From contig NZ_JASXSZ010000002.1 in the NCBI RefSeq assembly GCF_030315975.1, positions 372,001 through 436,000 on the forward strand: a stretch of 64,000 bases of DNA. Reading direction: 5' to 3'. Shown piece by piece: positions 17,263 to 26,075 of the stretch. The notes below the pieces were generated by a model. It was not told where the DNA came from, searched no databases, and saw nothing but the letters and a program-made list of their open reading frames with translations. The number at the start of each line of letters is the position of its first letter. Position 1 is the stretch's first letter. A program made the translations under genes and the position numbers. This stretch comes from Microbacterium candidum (GTDB lineage: Bacteria; Actinomycetota; Actinomycetes; Actinomycetales; Microbacteriaceae).

Positions 17263-18414
17263 CTACAGCCGCTCGATGATCGTCACGTTGGCGACGCCGC
17301 CGCCCTCGCACATCGTCTGCAGGCCGTAGCGGCCGCCGGTGCGCTCGAGTTCGTTGAGCAGCGTCGTCATGAGCCGGGTGCCGGTGGCGCCGATCGGGTG
17401 CCCGAGGGCGATGCCGCCGCCGTTGACGTTGACCTTCGCGTGGTCGGCGCCGGTCTCCTTCATCCACGCGAGGACGACGGAGGCGAACGCCTCGTTCACC
17501 TCGAAGAGGTCGATGTCGTCGATCGTCATGCCGGCGCGCTCGAGGGCGTAGGCCGTCGCGGGGATGGGGGCCGTCAGCATCCAGACCGGGTCCGCGGCGC
17601 GCACCGAGATGTGGTGGATGCGCGCGCGAGGCGTGAGACCGTGGTCGGCGACCGCCCGCTCGGAGGCGACGAGCACGGCGCTCGAGGCGTCGGAGATCTG
17701 CGAGGCGACGGCAGCGGTGATGCGCCCGCCCTCGACGAGCGTCGCGAGTGCGGCCATCTTCTCGAGCGAGGTGTCGCGGCGCGGGCCCTGGTCGACCGAG
17801 AGCCCGGCGAGCGGGGCGATCTGCGACGTGAAGCGCCCCTCGTCGGTCGCCGTGATCGCGCGGCGGTGGCTCTCGTAGGCGAAGGCCTCCATCTCCTCAC
17901 GGGAGATGTCCCAGTGCTCGGCGATCATCTCGGCCGCGCGGAACTGGGAGACCTCCTGGTCGCCGTAGCGCGCCTGCCACCCCTCCGACTCCGCGAACGG
18001 CGTCGTGAAGCCGAACTGTGCGCCCACGTTCATCGCCGACGAGATGGGGATGGCCGACATGTTCTGCAGGCCGCCGGCGACGACCAGGTCGTTCGTGCCG
18101 CTCATGACGGCCTGGGCCGCGAAGTGCACCGACTGCTGGCTCGACCCGCACTGGCGGTCGATGGTGACGCCGGGCACGTGCTCGGGAAGGCCCGCTGCCA
18201 GCCACGCGGTGCGGGCGACATTGCCGGCCTGCGATCCGATCGTGTCGGTGCAGCCCATGATGACGTCGTCGACGGCGGCGGGATCGATGCCGGTGCGCTC
18301 CACGAGCGACCGGATGGCGTGCGCGCCGAGATCGGCGGAGTGGATGCCGGCGAGCGCGCCGCCGCGCTTGCCCACGGGACTGCGGACGGCATCGACGATG
18401 TAGGCGGTGGTCAT
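17263..18414 (-). CDS. fadA6: FadA6-type thiolase of the HIP pathway
   Basis: The protein thiolytically releases acetyl-CoA from a beta-ketoacyl-CoA late in HIP breakdown. The 383-residue protein reads MTTAYIVDAVRSPVGKRGGA and has nucleophile Cys in VTIDRQCGSSQQSVHFAAQA (about residue 90), NPxGG-type NVNGGGIALGHPIGATGTRL with the catalytic His, and QTMCEGGGVANVTI with the second Cys. PISSAMNVGAQFGFTTPF and ARIHHISVRAADPVWMLT match my recollection of Rv3556c closely. It lies 23 bp after ipdF as the last gene of the leftward fadE30-ipdF-fadA6 operon. Confidence 0.9.
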   Translation of the reverse strand: MTTAYIVDAVRSPVGKRGGALAGIHSADLGAHAIRSLVERTGIDPAAVDDVIMGCTDTIGSQAGNVARTAWLAAGLPEHVPGVTIDRQCGSSQQSVHFAAQAVMSGTNDLVVAGGLQNMSAIPISSAMNVGAQFGFTTPFAESEGWQARYGDQEVSQFRAAEMIAEHWDISREEMEAFAYESHRRAITATDEGRFTSQIAPLAGLSVDQGPRRDTSLEKMAALATLVEGGRITAAVASQISDASSAVLVASERAVADHGLTPRARIHHISVRAADPVWMLTAPIPATAYALERAGMTIDDIDLFEVNEAFASVVLAWMKETGADHAKVNVNGGGIALGHPIGATGTRLMTTLLNELERTGGRYGLQTMCEGGGVANVTIIERL

Positions 18415-18437
18415 GCGAGCTCCTTTCAGGAGTGCGT

Positions 18438-19256
18438 TCAGGCGTGCTGGCTGCTGACGGCGACGACCTCGCCGGTCATGTACGACGAGTAGGCGCTGGC
18501 GAGGAAGACCATGACGTTGGCGACCTCCCACGGTTCGGCGGCGCGGCCGAACGCCTCGCGGCTCTTGAGCTCCTCGAGGAGCTCGGGGCTCGTGACCTTC
18601 TCGAGGAAGGGATGCATCGCGAGGCTCGGCGAGACGGCGTTGACGCGGATGCCGTGCGGCGCGAGGTCCTTCGCCGCCGACCGGGTGAGGGCCATCACAC
18701 CCGCCTTCGCCGCCGCGTAGTGGGCCTGGCCCTCCTGCGCGCGCCACCCGATGACGGACGCGTTGTTGACGATGACGCCGGGGTGCCCGGCATCCACCAT
18801 CCGGCGTCCCGCCGCGCGGATGCAGCGGAACGTGCCGGTCAGTGTCACGTCGATGACCTTCCCCCACTGCTCGTCGGGCATCTCGAGGATCGAGGCGGTG
18901 CCGCCGAGGCCGGCGTTGTTGATCATGACGTCGATCGGACCGCCCTCCTCCCCGACGTCGAGCAGAGCCGCGACCTGCTCCTCGACCGTCACGTCGCACA
19001 CGGCCGCGCGCACGCGGTCGGCGCCGAAGCGCTCGGCGAGCTCGGCGCGGCTCTGCTCGAGCCGGCCGGCGTGCGTGTCGCCGATGACGACGAGCGCGGC
19101 CCCCTCCTCGAGGCAGCGGACGGCCGCGGCGCTGCCGATGCCGGCTCCTGCAGCCGCGGTGATGACGATCCGCAGCCCGTCGAGGAGGCCGTGGCCGGCC
19201 ACGTAGGCGGGGGCGGTGGATGCGGAGTTCGATGCGGTGCTCGACGTGGTGGTCAT
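18438..19256 (-). CDS. ipdF: IpdF, SDR of the HIP pathway
   Basis: IpdF acts on the HIP-CoA ring hydroxyl/ketone. The 272-residue protein has AGHGLLDGLRIVITAAAGAG followed by IGSAAAVRC, MINNAGLGGT, VIGWRAQEGQAHYAAAKAGV with catalytic YAAAK, NAVSPSLAMHPFLEKV and a C-terminus EVVAVSSQHA. GHGLLDG, GWRAQ and the SxQH end are distinctive and match Rv3559c as I recall it. The cofactor motif is TAAAGAGIG instead of TGxxxGIG, also an IpdF feature. It overlaps fadE30 by 4 bp. Confidence 0.9.
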   Translation of the reverse strand: MTTTSSTASNSASTAPAYVAGHGLLDGLRIVITAAAGAGIGSAAAVRCLEEGAALVVIGDTHAGRLEQSRAELAERFGADRVRAAVCDVTVEEQVAALLDVGEEGGPIDVMINNAGLGGTASILEMPDEQWGKVIDVTLTGTFRCIRAAGRRMVDAGHPGVIVNNASVIGWRAQEGQAHYAAAKAGVMALTRSAAKDLAPHGIRVNAVSPSLAMHPFLEKVTSPELLEELKSREAFGRAAEPWEVANVMVFLASAYSSYMTGEVVAVSSQHA

Positions 19257-20419
19257 GAACGGGCCTCCCGGGGCAGGCCGAGCACGCGCTCGGCGATGAC
19301 ATTGCGCTGGATCTCGTCGGAGCCGCCGTAGATCGTGTCGGCCCGGCTGAAGAGGAAGAGGGACTGCAGGTCGTCGAGCTCGTACGGCTCCCCGACCGTG
19401 AGACCCGAGGGGCCGGCCGCATCCATCGCCAGCTCGCCCAGCGAGCGATGCCACTGCGACCAGAGGAGCTTCGCGACCGAGGCGTCGTATCCCTGGTCGC
19501 CGCCGAGCGTGCGCAGCGCGTGCAGGCGGATGACCTCGAGATCCATGTGCGCCCGGGTGATGCGGTCGCGCAATGCGGGGTCGTCGATGCGCCCGGTCTC
19601 ACGCGCCTTCTCGATCACGCGGTCGAGCTCGCGGCGGAACCCGATCTGCTGCGCGAGCGTCGACACCCCTCGCTCGAAGCCGAGCGTGCCCATGGCGACC
19701 TTCCAGCCGCCGCCGATCTCGCCGACGACGAGATCCGCGTCGGTCGCCGCGCCGTCGAAGAACACCTCGTTGAACTCGCTCGTGCCGGTCAGCTGCAGGA
19801 TGGGGCGCACGTCGACGCCTGCCTGGTCGAGCGGTACGAGCAGATACGACAGGCCGTCGTGGCGGCGAGCGCCCTCGCCGGTGCGCGCGACGACGAAGCA
19901 CCACTGCGCGTGCTGGGCGAGCGAGGTCCACACCTTCTGCCCGTCGATGATCCAGCGCCCGTTCTGCAGACGCGCGCGCGTCGACACGGCGGCGAGGTCG
20001 GATCCGGCTCCCGGCTCGGAGTAGCCCTGGGCCCACAGCTCTTCGACCGCGACGATCTTCGGCAGGAACCGGGCCTGCTGCTCGGGCGTGCCGAAGGCGA
20101 TGAGGGTCGGACCGAGGAGCTCTTCGCCGAGGTGGTTCACCCGGGCGGGCGCGCCCGAGCGCGCGTACTCCTCGTGGAAGATCACCTGCTGGGCGATGCT
20201 GAGCCCGCGGCCGCCGTGCTCGACGGGCCACGCGACGCACGTCCAGCCGGCGGCCGCCATGTGCCGGTTCCACCCGAGGCGCTCTTCGAAGGCCTCGTGC
20301 TCGCGCCCGGAACCGCCGAGGCCGCGGAGCGCGGCGAAGCGGCCGGTCAGGTTCTCCGTCAGCCACCCGCGGATCTCCGCGCGGAAGGCCTCGTCCTCCG
20401 CGGAGTAGGTCATGTCCAC
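19253..20419 (-). CDS. fadE30: FadE30-type acyl-CoA dehydrogenase
   Basis: It desaturates the CoA-activated propionyl side chain of HIP or a 5-hydroxy derivative and passes electrons to ETF. Landmarks: RGLGGSGREHEAFEERLGWN, FHEEYARSGAPARVNHLGEE, LWAQGYSEPGAGSDLAAVST (FAD/substrate loop), FNEVFFDGA, LGFERGVSTLAQQIGFRREL and YGGSDEIQRNVIAERVLGLP. The match to Rv3560c is strong from memory. The GTG at 20419 has GGAG eight bases upstream; the ATG at 20413 is too far from it. The gene heads the leftward operon behind the operator at 20482, where a TTGACC -35-like box on the minus strand lies just upstream. Confidence 0.9.
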   Translation of the reverse strand: MDMTYSAEDEAFRAEIRGWLTENLTGRFAALRGLGGSGREHEAFEERLGWNRHMAAAGWTCVAWPVEHGGRGLSIAQQVIFHEEYARSGAPARVNHLGEELLGPTLIAFGTPEQQARFLPKIVAVEELWAQGYSEPGAGSDLAAVSTRARLQNGRWIIDGQKVWTSLAQHAQWCFVVARTGEGARRHDGLSYLLVPLDQAGVDVRPILQLTGTSEFNEVFFDGAATDADLVVGEIGGGWKVAMGTLGFERGVSTLAQQIGFRRELDRVIEKARETGRIDDPALRDRITRAHMDLEVIRLHALRTLGGDQGYDASVAKLLWSQWHRSLGELAMDAAGPSGLTVGEPYELDDLQSLFLFSRADTIYGGSDEIQRNVIAERVLGLPREARS

Positions 20420-20481
20420 GTCATCGTCTCCTCGCCGTGCCGCCCTTGGTCATCGACTCTGCTTCTCGTATAGTATCAACA

Positions 20482-20499
20482 ACCAAGCAATTGTTTGGT
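20482..20499. promoter_or_regulatory. KstR2-like operator between fadE30 and the crotonase/fadE31-33 operon
   Basis: ACCAAGCAATTGTTTGGT is an 18-bp palindrome with one mismatch and the best example of the long form of the site. It is 62 bp upstream of fadE30 and 59 bp upstream of the rightward crotonase gene, so one site can control both operons. Minus-strand TTGACC and an AT-rich TATACG-like stretch flank it, so a bound repressor would cover the fadE30 promoter. Confidence 0.8.
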
Positions 20500-20558
20500 C
20501 AAGTGCTCACCGGCAGAATGCCGGGGCCCCGCGACCAGAGTTCAGAGAGGAGCTCGGG

Positions 20559-21413
20559 ATGACCGCTGACATCGACGGCGTCGTCGAGTACGACGTGCGC
20601 GGGCCGGTGGCGTTCGTGCGCCTGAACCGCCCCGAATACCGCAACGCGCAGAACTCCCGCGTCACATACGCCCTCGACGCCGCCTTCACCGCCGCGGTGA
20701 ACGACGACGCGGTCAAGGTCATCGTGCTCGCCGGCAACGGCGACCACTTCTGCGCCGGGCACGACATCGGCACCCCCGATCGCGACATCGACAAGAGCTT
20801 CGAACGCAAGGCCGTCATCTGGTGGGACCACGTCGGAGCCGAGGGCGTCGACTCGCGGTTCGCCCGCGAGTCGGAGGTCTACCTCGGCATGTGCCGACGG
20901 TGGCGCGAGATCCCGAAGCCCATGATCGCGATGGTCCAGGGCGCCTGCATCGCGGGCGGACTCATGCTCGCCTGGTCGTGCGACTTCATCGTGGCCTCCG
21001 ACGACGCGTTCTTCCAGGATCCGGTCGTGCGGATGGGGATCCCCGGCGTCGAGTTCTTCGCCCACCCGTGGGTCACGAACCCCCGCGCGGCGAAGGAGAT
21101 GCTCTACACGGGCGACCGGATGCCGGCGCAGCGCGCCTACGAGCTCGGGATGGTGAACCACGTGTTCCCGCGCGCGGACCTCGAGACCGAGACCGTCGCG
21201 CTCGCGGAGCGCATCGCGCAGATGCCGCGACTGGGCCTCGCCCTCACCAAGAAGGCCGTCAACCAGGCCGAGGATCTGCAGGGCCTGCGGGCCGGAATGG
21301 ACTCGGTGTTCGGACTGCACCACGCCGCGCACGCCCACAACGCCGAAGTGCAGGGCGACTCGCTCGCCGGCGTCGGCATCCGATCGATCCGCGACGCGGG
21401 AGGACCGCAGTGA
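20559..21413 (+). CDS. Enoyl-CoA hydratase/isomerase family protein
   Basis: The ATG at 20559 follows a GAGAGGAG site. The 284-residue crotonase has VAFVRLNRPEYRNAQNSRVT, HFCAGHDIGTPDRD (oxyanion segment), WREIPKPMIAMVQGACIAGG (second oxyanion Gly-Gly) and FFQDPVVRMGIPGVEFFAHP. The insert DKSFERKAVIWWDHVGAEGV after the first motif is typical of a subgroup of actinobacterial crotonases seen near steroid genes. It is the first gene of the rightward operon with fadE31, fadE32 and fadE33, overlapping fadE31 by GTGA. Hydration of a ring-derived enoyl-CoA is likely; the substrate is not assignable. Confidence 0.8.
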   Translation: MTADIDGVVEYDVRGPVAFVRLNRPEYRNAQNSRVTYALDAAFTAAVNDDAVKVIVLAGNGDHFCAGHDIGTPDRDIDKSFERKAVIWWDHVGAEGVDSRFARESEVYLGMCRRWREIPKPMIAMVQGACIAGGLMLAWSCDFIVASDDAFFQDPVVRMGIPGVEFFAHPWVTNPRAAKEMLYTGDRMPAQRAYELGMVNHVFPRADLETETVALAERIAQMPRLGLALTKKAVNQAEDLQGLRAGMDSVFGLHHAAHAHNAEVQGDSLAGVGIRSIRDAGGPQ

Positions 21414-22582
21414 ATCTCGACCTGACCCCCGAGCAGGAGGCGTTCGCGGCCGAGGCGCGCGCATGGCTCGCCGCGCACGTCCCCGACCCGCGCCTGCCGT
21501 CGATGGACACCGCGGAAGGCTTCGCCGCCCACCGGGCGTGGGAGGCCGAGCTCGCCGAGGGCGGCTGGTCCGTCGTGTCGTGGCCCGAGGAGTACGGCGG
21601 CCGCGCCGGCGGTCTCGTGGAGTGGGTGCTGTTCGAGGAGGAGTACTACCGCGCCGGCGCTCCGACCCGCGTCGCGCAGAACGGCATCTCCCTGCTCGCC
21701 CCGATCGTGTTCGAGCACGGCACCGACGAGCAGCGCGCGAAGTACCTCACCGACATGGCGAACGGCACGACCATCTGGGCGCAGGCCTGGTCGGAGCCGG
21801 GCGCCGGATCCGACCTCGCCGCGATCCGCAGCACGGCGCGGCGCGACGATGCGCGCGGCGGCTGGGTCCTCAACGGCCAGAAGATCTGGAGCTCGCGCGC
21901 CGTCTGGGCCGACCGCGGATTCGGCCTGTTCCGCTCCGACCCCGAGGCCGAGCGGCATCGCGGGCTCACCTACTTCCTGTTCCCGCTGGATGCGCCGGGC
22001 ATCACCGTCCGCGCGATCGAGCAGCTCGACGGTGGCACGGGTTTCGCCGAGATCTTCTTCGACGACGTGTTCGTCCCCGACGACGACGTCCTGGGTGCGC
22101 CGGGCGACGGATGGCGCGTCGCGATGAGCACCGCGGGCAACGAGCGCGGGCTCTCGCTGCGCTCTCCCGGACGGTTCCTCGCGGCGGCCGACCGGCTCGC
22201 AGAGCTGTGGCTCGAGGACGACCCCAGCGACCCTGGCGCCGCCGACTCGGTGGCGGACGCGTGGATCGGCGCCGAGGCCTACCGCCTCTTCACGTGGAAT
22301 ACCGTGAGCCGGATGCTCGAGGGTGCCGACGTCGGAGCGGAGGGCAGCATGAACAAGCTCTTCTGGTCGCAGCTGGACCTCCACATCCAGGAGACCGGAC
22401 TCCGCCTGCTCGGCCCTCTCGCCGAACTGCGCGGGCCGGAGGCCGTCGACGACGGCCGCTGGGCCGACGACTACCTGTTCGCCCTCGCCGGGCCCATCTA
22501 TGCCGGCACGAACGAGATCCAGCGCAATATCGTGGCGGAGCGGATCCTCGGACTCCCGCGCGGCGACCGAAGGAGGGCATGA
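21410..22582 (+). CDS. fadE31: FadE31-type acyl-CoA dehydrogenase
   Basis: The GTG start overlaps the crotonase stop. The 390-residue protein carries AEGFAAHRAWEAELAEGGWS, VLFEEEYYRAGAPTRVAQNG, IWAQAWSEPGAGSDLAAIRS, GWVLNGQKIWSSRAVWADRG, STAGNERGLSLRSPGRFLAA and YAGTNEIQRNIVAERILGLP. These blocks correspond closely to Rv3562. In the HIP pathway FadE31-33 enzymes desaturate CoA esters formed after ring opening; FadE31 probably pairs with FadE32 in a heteromeric dehydrogenase, an inference from the family. Electrons would go to ETF. It is followed directly (ATGA-type junction at 22579-22584) by fadE32. Confidence 0.88.
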   Translation: MNLDLTPEQEAFAAEARAWLAAHVPDPRLPSMDTAEGFAAHRAWEAELAEGGWSVVSWPEEYGGRAGGLVEWVLFEEEYYRAGAPTRVAQNGISLLAPIVFEHGTDEQRAKYLTDMANGTTIWAQAWSEPGAGSDLAAIRSTARRDDARGGWVLNGQKIWSSRAVWADRGFGLFRSDPEAERHRGLTYFLFPLDAPGITVRAIEQLDGGTGFAEIFFDDVFVPDDDVLGAPGDGWRVAMSTAGNERGLSLRSPGRFLAAADRLAELWLEDDPSDPGAADSVADAWIGAEAYRLFTWNTVSRMLEGADVGAEGSMNKLFWSQLDLHIQETGLRLLGPLAELRGPEAVDDGRWADDYLFALAGPIYAGTNEIQRNIVAERILGLPRGDRRRA

Positions 22583-23538
22583 TGCGCTTTCTCCCCACCG
22601 ACGAGCAGCTCGCCTTCGCGGAGGCCGTCGACGAGATCGTCGACGGGCACGGCGGCACCGACATCCCCCAGGCGTGGGCGGCGGGCGACACCGCCCCCGG
22701 TCTCGAGCTGTGGCGGCAGTTCGCCGAGCTCGGTCTCGGCGGGCTCCGGCTCCCCGAGGAGGACGGCGGTCTCGGCGGCAGCGCCGTCGACCTCGTCGTC
22801 GTCTTCGAGCGGCTCGGCTACCACGCCGTGCCCGGCCCGTACCTGGAGAGCCTGGCGCTACTGCCGCGTCTCGTCGACGCGTCGACGCGCGCCGAGCTCG
22901 CCGGCGGCGCGGTCGCGACGGCCTGCGTCGAGCGCGTCGCACCGTTCGCGCTGGATGCCGATGCCGCAGCCCTGCGGTTCGCGATCGACGACGAGGGCAT
23001 CGCGCCGGCGGCGGCCGGGGCATCCATCGCCTCCCTTGCGCGGGTCCGACGCCTGAACGCCCTGACGCCCGGCGCACGCACGCCACTCGACCGCGAGACT
23101 CTCAGCGGCGCCCTCGACGAGGCGTCCCTCGCCGCGGCCGCCCAGCTGGTGGGGGCCGGCGAGCGACTCCTCCACGAGGCGGTCGAATACGCGAAGATCC
23201 GTGAGCAGTTCGGGCAGCAGGTCGGCGCCTACCAAGCCCTGAAGCACCAGCTCGCCGACGTCCGCGTCGCGCTGAGCTTCGCGCGCCCGCTCGTGCATGC
23301 CGCCGCGCTCGCCCTCGACGGCCCCACGCGGGCGCGCGACGTGTCGGCGGCCAAGGTCGCCGCGGGTGCGGCCGCCCGGCGCGCCGCACGGACGGCTTTG
23401 CAGGTCCATGGTGCGATCGGCTACACCGCCGAGCACCCGGTCGGCCTCTGGATCGCTCTCGCCCCGGCGCTCGATGCCGCGTGGGGCACGCCCACCTTCC
23501 ACCGCGCGCGCGTCTCCCGCGCGCTCGCCCGAGTCTGA
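22582..23538 (+). CDS. fadE32: FadE32-type acyl-CoA dehydrogenase (short form)
   Basis: This 318-residue protein is shorter than standard ACADs, as are FadE32/FadE33, because the middle beta-domain is reduced. It has RFLPTDEQLAFAEAVDEIVD, LEAGLGGLRLPEEDGG-like ELGLGGLRLPEEDGGLGGSA, ERLGYHAVPGPYLESLALLP, then the C-terminal helical FAD domain: AVEYAKIREQFGQQVGAYQA, LKHQLADV and ALQVHGAIGYTAEHPVGLWI. Start 22582 lies four bases after AAGGAGGG; the ATG three bases earlier is nearly on top of the site. It is probably the partner of FadE31 or FadE33 in an alpha2beta2 dehydrogenase (family knowledge). Confidence 0.82.
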   Translation: MRFLPTDEQLAFAEAVDEIVDGHGGTDIPQAWAAGDTAPGLELWRQFAELGLGGLRLPEEDGGLGGSAVDLVVVFERLGYHAVPGPYLESLALLPRLVDASTRAELAGGAVATACVERVAPFALDADAAALRFAIDDEGIAPAAAGASIASLARVRRLNALTPGARTPLDRETLSGALDEASLAAAAQLVGAGERLLHEAVEYAKIREQFGQQVGAYQALKHQLADVRVALSFARPLVHAAALALDGPTRARDVSAAKVAAGAAARRAARTALQVHGAIGYTAEHPVGLWIALAPALDAAWGTPTFHRARVSRALARV

Positions 23539-23549
23539 CGGGAGCAGCC

Positions 23550-24656
23550 GTGCAGTTCGACCTCAGCGAGGAGCAGCAAGAGCTCGTCTCGATGATGCGC
23601 GCCCTCTTGCAGCAGCGCTCCGGAAGCACAGCCGTGCGCGCCGCGATGACGAGCGACTCCGGATACGACGCGGAGCTGTGGCGCGTGCTGTGCGAGGAGA
23701 TCGGCGCCGCCTCGCTCGCGATCCCGGAGGAGTACGGCGGGGCAGGCTTCACGTCGGCCGAGACGCACCTCGTCCTGGAGGAGCTCGGCTACGCGTTGAC
23801 GCCCTCGCCGTTCTTCGGGTCGGCGGTCCTCGCCGCCCAGGCGCTCCTCCTCTCGGGCGATGCGGACGCGTGCGAGCGCCTGCTGCCCGGCATCGCCGAC
23901 GGTTCGCAGATCGCGGCTCTCGCCTGGGCGGACGCAGCCGGGAACTGGGCGCCGGGATCCGTCGACGTGACCGCGACGCGAGCCGGCGACGCGTGGGCGC
24001 TCGACGGCGAGACTCCGCTCGTGCTCTTCGGCGGGATCGCGGACGTCGTCGTCGCGATCGCCCGGACGGATGTCGGGCCCGCGCTGTTCGAGGTGACCGA
24101 CGTCGACGCCGTGGAGCGCATCGCGACGCCGGCGCTCGATCCGACCCAGCGCTTCGCGACGCTGGGCTTCGCCGGGGTTCCGGCGAAGATGCTCGCCGCG
24201 GGCTCCGACGCGCGGCTGGACGTCCTGCGCGACCGAGCGCTCACCGCGATCACCGCGTTGCAGGTCGGCGCGGCCGCACGCGGCCTCGACATGACCGTCG
24301 CCTACGCCGGCCAGCGGGTGCAGTTCGGCCGGACGATCGGGTCGTTCCAGGCGCTGAAGCACCGGATGGCGGACATGCACGTCGAGCTGGAGACGGCGCG
24401 GACCGCCTCGCGCGCCGCCGCATGGGCCGCGGCCCACGACGCCCCCGAGCTCGTCGAGCTCGCTCCGCTTGCGAAGGCGCGGTGCTCGGACGCGCTGAAC
24501 CGCATCGCGGGCGAGACGATCCAGCTGCACGGCGGGATCGCCATCACGTGGGAGCACGACGCACACCTCGTGTTCAAGCGCGCGCACGCCACCGCCCAGC
24601 TCCTCGGCGACGCCGACGCGCAGCGCCGCCGCATCCAGTCCTCCCTCGGGCTGTGA
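23550..24656 (+). CDS. fadE33: FadE33-position acyl-CoA dehydrogenase
   Basis: The GTG at 23550 is preceded by GGGAG. The 368-residue protein has QFDLSEEQQELVSMMRALLQ, LAIPEEYGGAGFTSAETHLV, EELGYALTPSPFFGSAVLAA, then AYAGQRVQFGRTIGSFQALK with HRMADMHVELETAR, and ETIQLHGGIAITWEHDAHLV. It is placed third after fadE31-fadE32 as in Rv3562-3564, so I assign it by position; it is about 50 residues longer than the M. tuberculosis FadE33 I recall, so orthology is less certain. It ends the rightward operon, 38 bp from a convergent gene. Confidence 0.72.
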   Translation: MQFDLSEEQQELVSMMRALLQQRSGSTAVRAAMTSDSGYDAELWRVLCEEIGAASLAIPEEYGGAGFTSAETHLVLEELGYALTPSPFFGSAVLAAQALLLSGDADACERLLPGIADGSQIAALAWADAAGNWAPGSVDVTATRAGDAWALDGETPLVLFGGIADVVVAIARTDVGPALFEVTDVDAVERIATPALDPTQRFATLGFAGVPAKMLAAGSDARLDVLRDRALTAITALQVGAAARGLDMTVAYAGQRVQFGRTIGSFQALKHRMADMHVELETARTASRAAAWAAAHDAPELVELAPLAKARCSDALNRIAGETIQLHGGIAITWEHDAHLVFKRAHATAQLLGDADAQRRRIQSSLGL

Positions 24657-24694
24657 TCGGAGGCGACCCGCGCGCGGCGATGCGCCCGCGGCCG

Positions 24695-25300
24695 TCAGCG
24701 ACGCGTCTCGTGCAGCGGCTTCGCCACGCCGGCGCCCGTCGACACCCGCCGGCGGTCGGCCTCCACCGCGGTCAGCGGCGTCACCTGCCGGAGGGTCTCG
24801 CGGCTGCGGCGCGCCAGGTCGCGGTAGACCTCGACGCCGTTGCGCTTCCAGGCGCGGGTCTCCTCATCGAGCTCCTTGATCACCCGCGCGGGGCTGCCGA
24901 GGACGAGCACGCCGGGCGGGATGACGGTCCCCGCCGTCACGACCGCACCCGCGCCGACGAGGGCGTCCTCGCCGACCTCCGCGCCGTCGAGGATCGTCGC
25001 GCCGATGCCGATCAGGGCGTAGGACCGGATGATGCAGCCGTGCAGCACGGCGCCGTGGCCGACGTGGCTCGACGGCTCGAGGATGGCGTCCGCGCCCGGG
25101 AAGGCGTGGATGACGCACGAGTCCTGGACGTTCGATCCCTCGCCGACCGTGATGCGGCCGAAGTCGCCGCGCAGGCTCGCGAAGGGGCCGATGTAGCAGT
25201 CCGCACCGATCACGACGTCGCCGATGAGCGACGCCGTGTCGTGCACGAACGCATCGGGATGCACGACGGGGACGACCCCGTCGATCTCGTAGGCGGGCAT
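24695..25300 (-). CDS. Gamma-carbonic-anhydrase-like hexapeptide protein (PaaY/CaiE type)
   Basis: The 201-residue protein is a left-handed beta-helix of hexapeptide repeats (VIGADCYIGPFASLRGDFGR, NVQDSCVIHAF, SHVGHGAVLHGCIIRSYALI) with the gamma-CA histidines in IHAF, HVGHG and HGC, followed by a C-terminal helix. PaaY-like members hydrolyse CoA thioesters that would otherwise trap CoA in aromatic catabolic pathways; some bind zinc and have carbonic anhydrase activity. The placement behind an SDR (TGATG junction at 25298-25302) inside a CoA-ester island favours a thioesterase or repair role. This is inference. Confidence 0.78.
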   Translation of the reverse strand: MPAYEIDGVVPVVHPDAFVHDTASLIGDVVIGADCYIGPFASLRGDFGRITVGEGSNVQDSCVIHAFPGADAILEPSSHVGHGAVLHGCIIRSYALIGIGATILDGAEVGEDALVGAGAVVTAGTVIPPGVLVLGSPARVIKELDEETRAWKRNGVEVYRDLARRSRETLRQVTPLTAVEADRRRVSTGAGVAKPLHETRR

Positions 25301-26037
25301 CAGGACACCTGTCCGCCGTCGATGACGAACTCATGACCCGTGCAGTAGCTGCTCGCATCGCTGGCGAGGAACGCGACGAGGCGCGACACCTCTTCGGGGC
25401 GCGCGGCGCGCGGGATGGGGATCGTCGAGATGAACCCCGTGCCCTGTCGGGTCTCCTCGGTGATCATCGGGGTGTCGACCGCTCCCGGGCAGATGGTGTT
25501 GACGCGGATGCCGTACGGCCCGAACTCGCGGGCGGCGGAGCGGGATGCGCCGATGAGCCCCCATTTCGACGCCGAGTACGGCACGCGGTCCGCGTAGCCC
25601 GCGAGCCCCGCGGTCGACGAGATGTTCACGATCGAGCCGCCGCGGTCGCGCAGGAGCGGCAGCATCGCCTGCATCCCGAGCATCGGACCGATCAGGTTGA
25701 CGTCGAGCGTCCGCCGGATCGTCCCCTCGTCCACGGATTCGAGCGGCCCGGTCGGGCTCACGCCGGCGTTGTTGACGAGCACATCGACGTGCCCATACGT
25801 GTCGCGTGCGAGGTCGGCGACGGCCGCCCAGCCGGCCGGGGAGGTCACGTCGTGGCCGGTGCCGACGGCGTCGCCGAGCTCCGCGACGAGAGCCTCCACA
25901 CCCGCCTCATCGCGGTCGGTCAGCACGAGCCGCGCGCCGAGGTCGTGCAGCAGCCGCGCATGGGCGCGACCCTGCCCGCCGGCGGCGCCGGTCAGCACCA
26001 CGACCTTGCCTTCGAGATCGATCACCGGGGCGGTCAT
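25300..26037 (-). CDS. Short-chain dehydrogenase/reductase
   Basis: The ATG at 26037 (MTAPVIDLEG) has GAGGACAGG upstream; an upstream in-frame Met at 26082 would overlap the divergent VOC gene. The 245-residue protein has VVLTGAAGGQGRAHARLLHD (a GGQGR variant of the glycine motif, common in steroid and terpene SDRs), LVNNAGVS, SSTAGLAGYADRVPYSASKW and ICPGAVDTPMI. It is coupled to the gamma-CA-like gene. Oxidation of a ring or side-chain hydroxyl is likely. There is no KstR2-like site in the 38-bp gap to the VOC gene. Confidence 0.82.
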   Translation of the reverse strand: MTAPVIDLEGKVVVLTGAAGGQGRAHARLLHDLGARLVLTDRDEAGVEALVAELGDAVGTGHDVTSPAGWAAVADLARDTYGHVDVLVNNAGVSPTGPLESVDEGTIRRTLDVNLIGPMLGMQAMLPLLRDRGGSIVNISSTAGLAGYADRVPYSASKWGLIGASRSAAREFGPYGIRVNTICPGAVDTPMITEETRQGTGFISTIPIPRAARPEEVSRLVAFLASDASSYCTGHEFVIDGGQVS

Positions 26038-26075
26038 CCTGTCCTCATTCCAGTCCAGCGCACACGGAGAAGCCC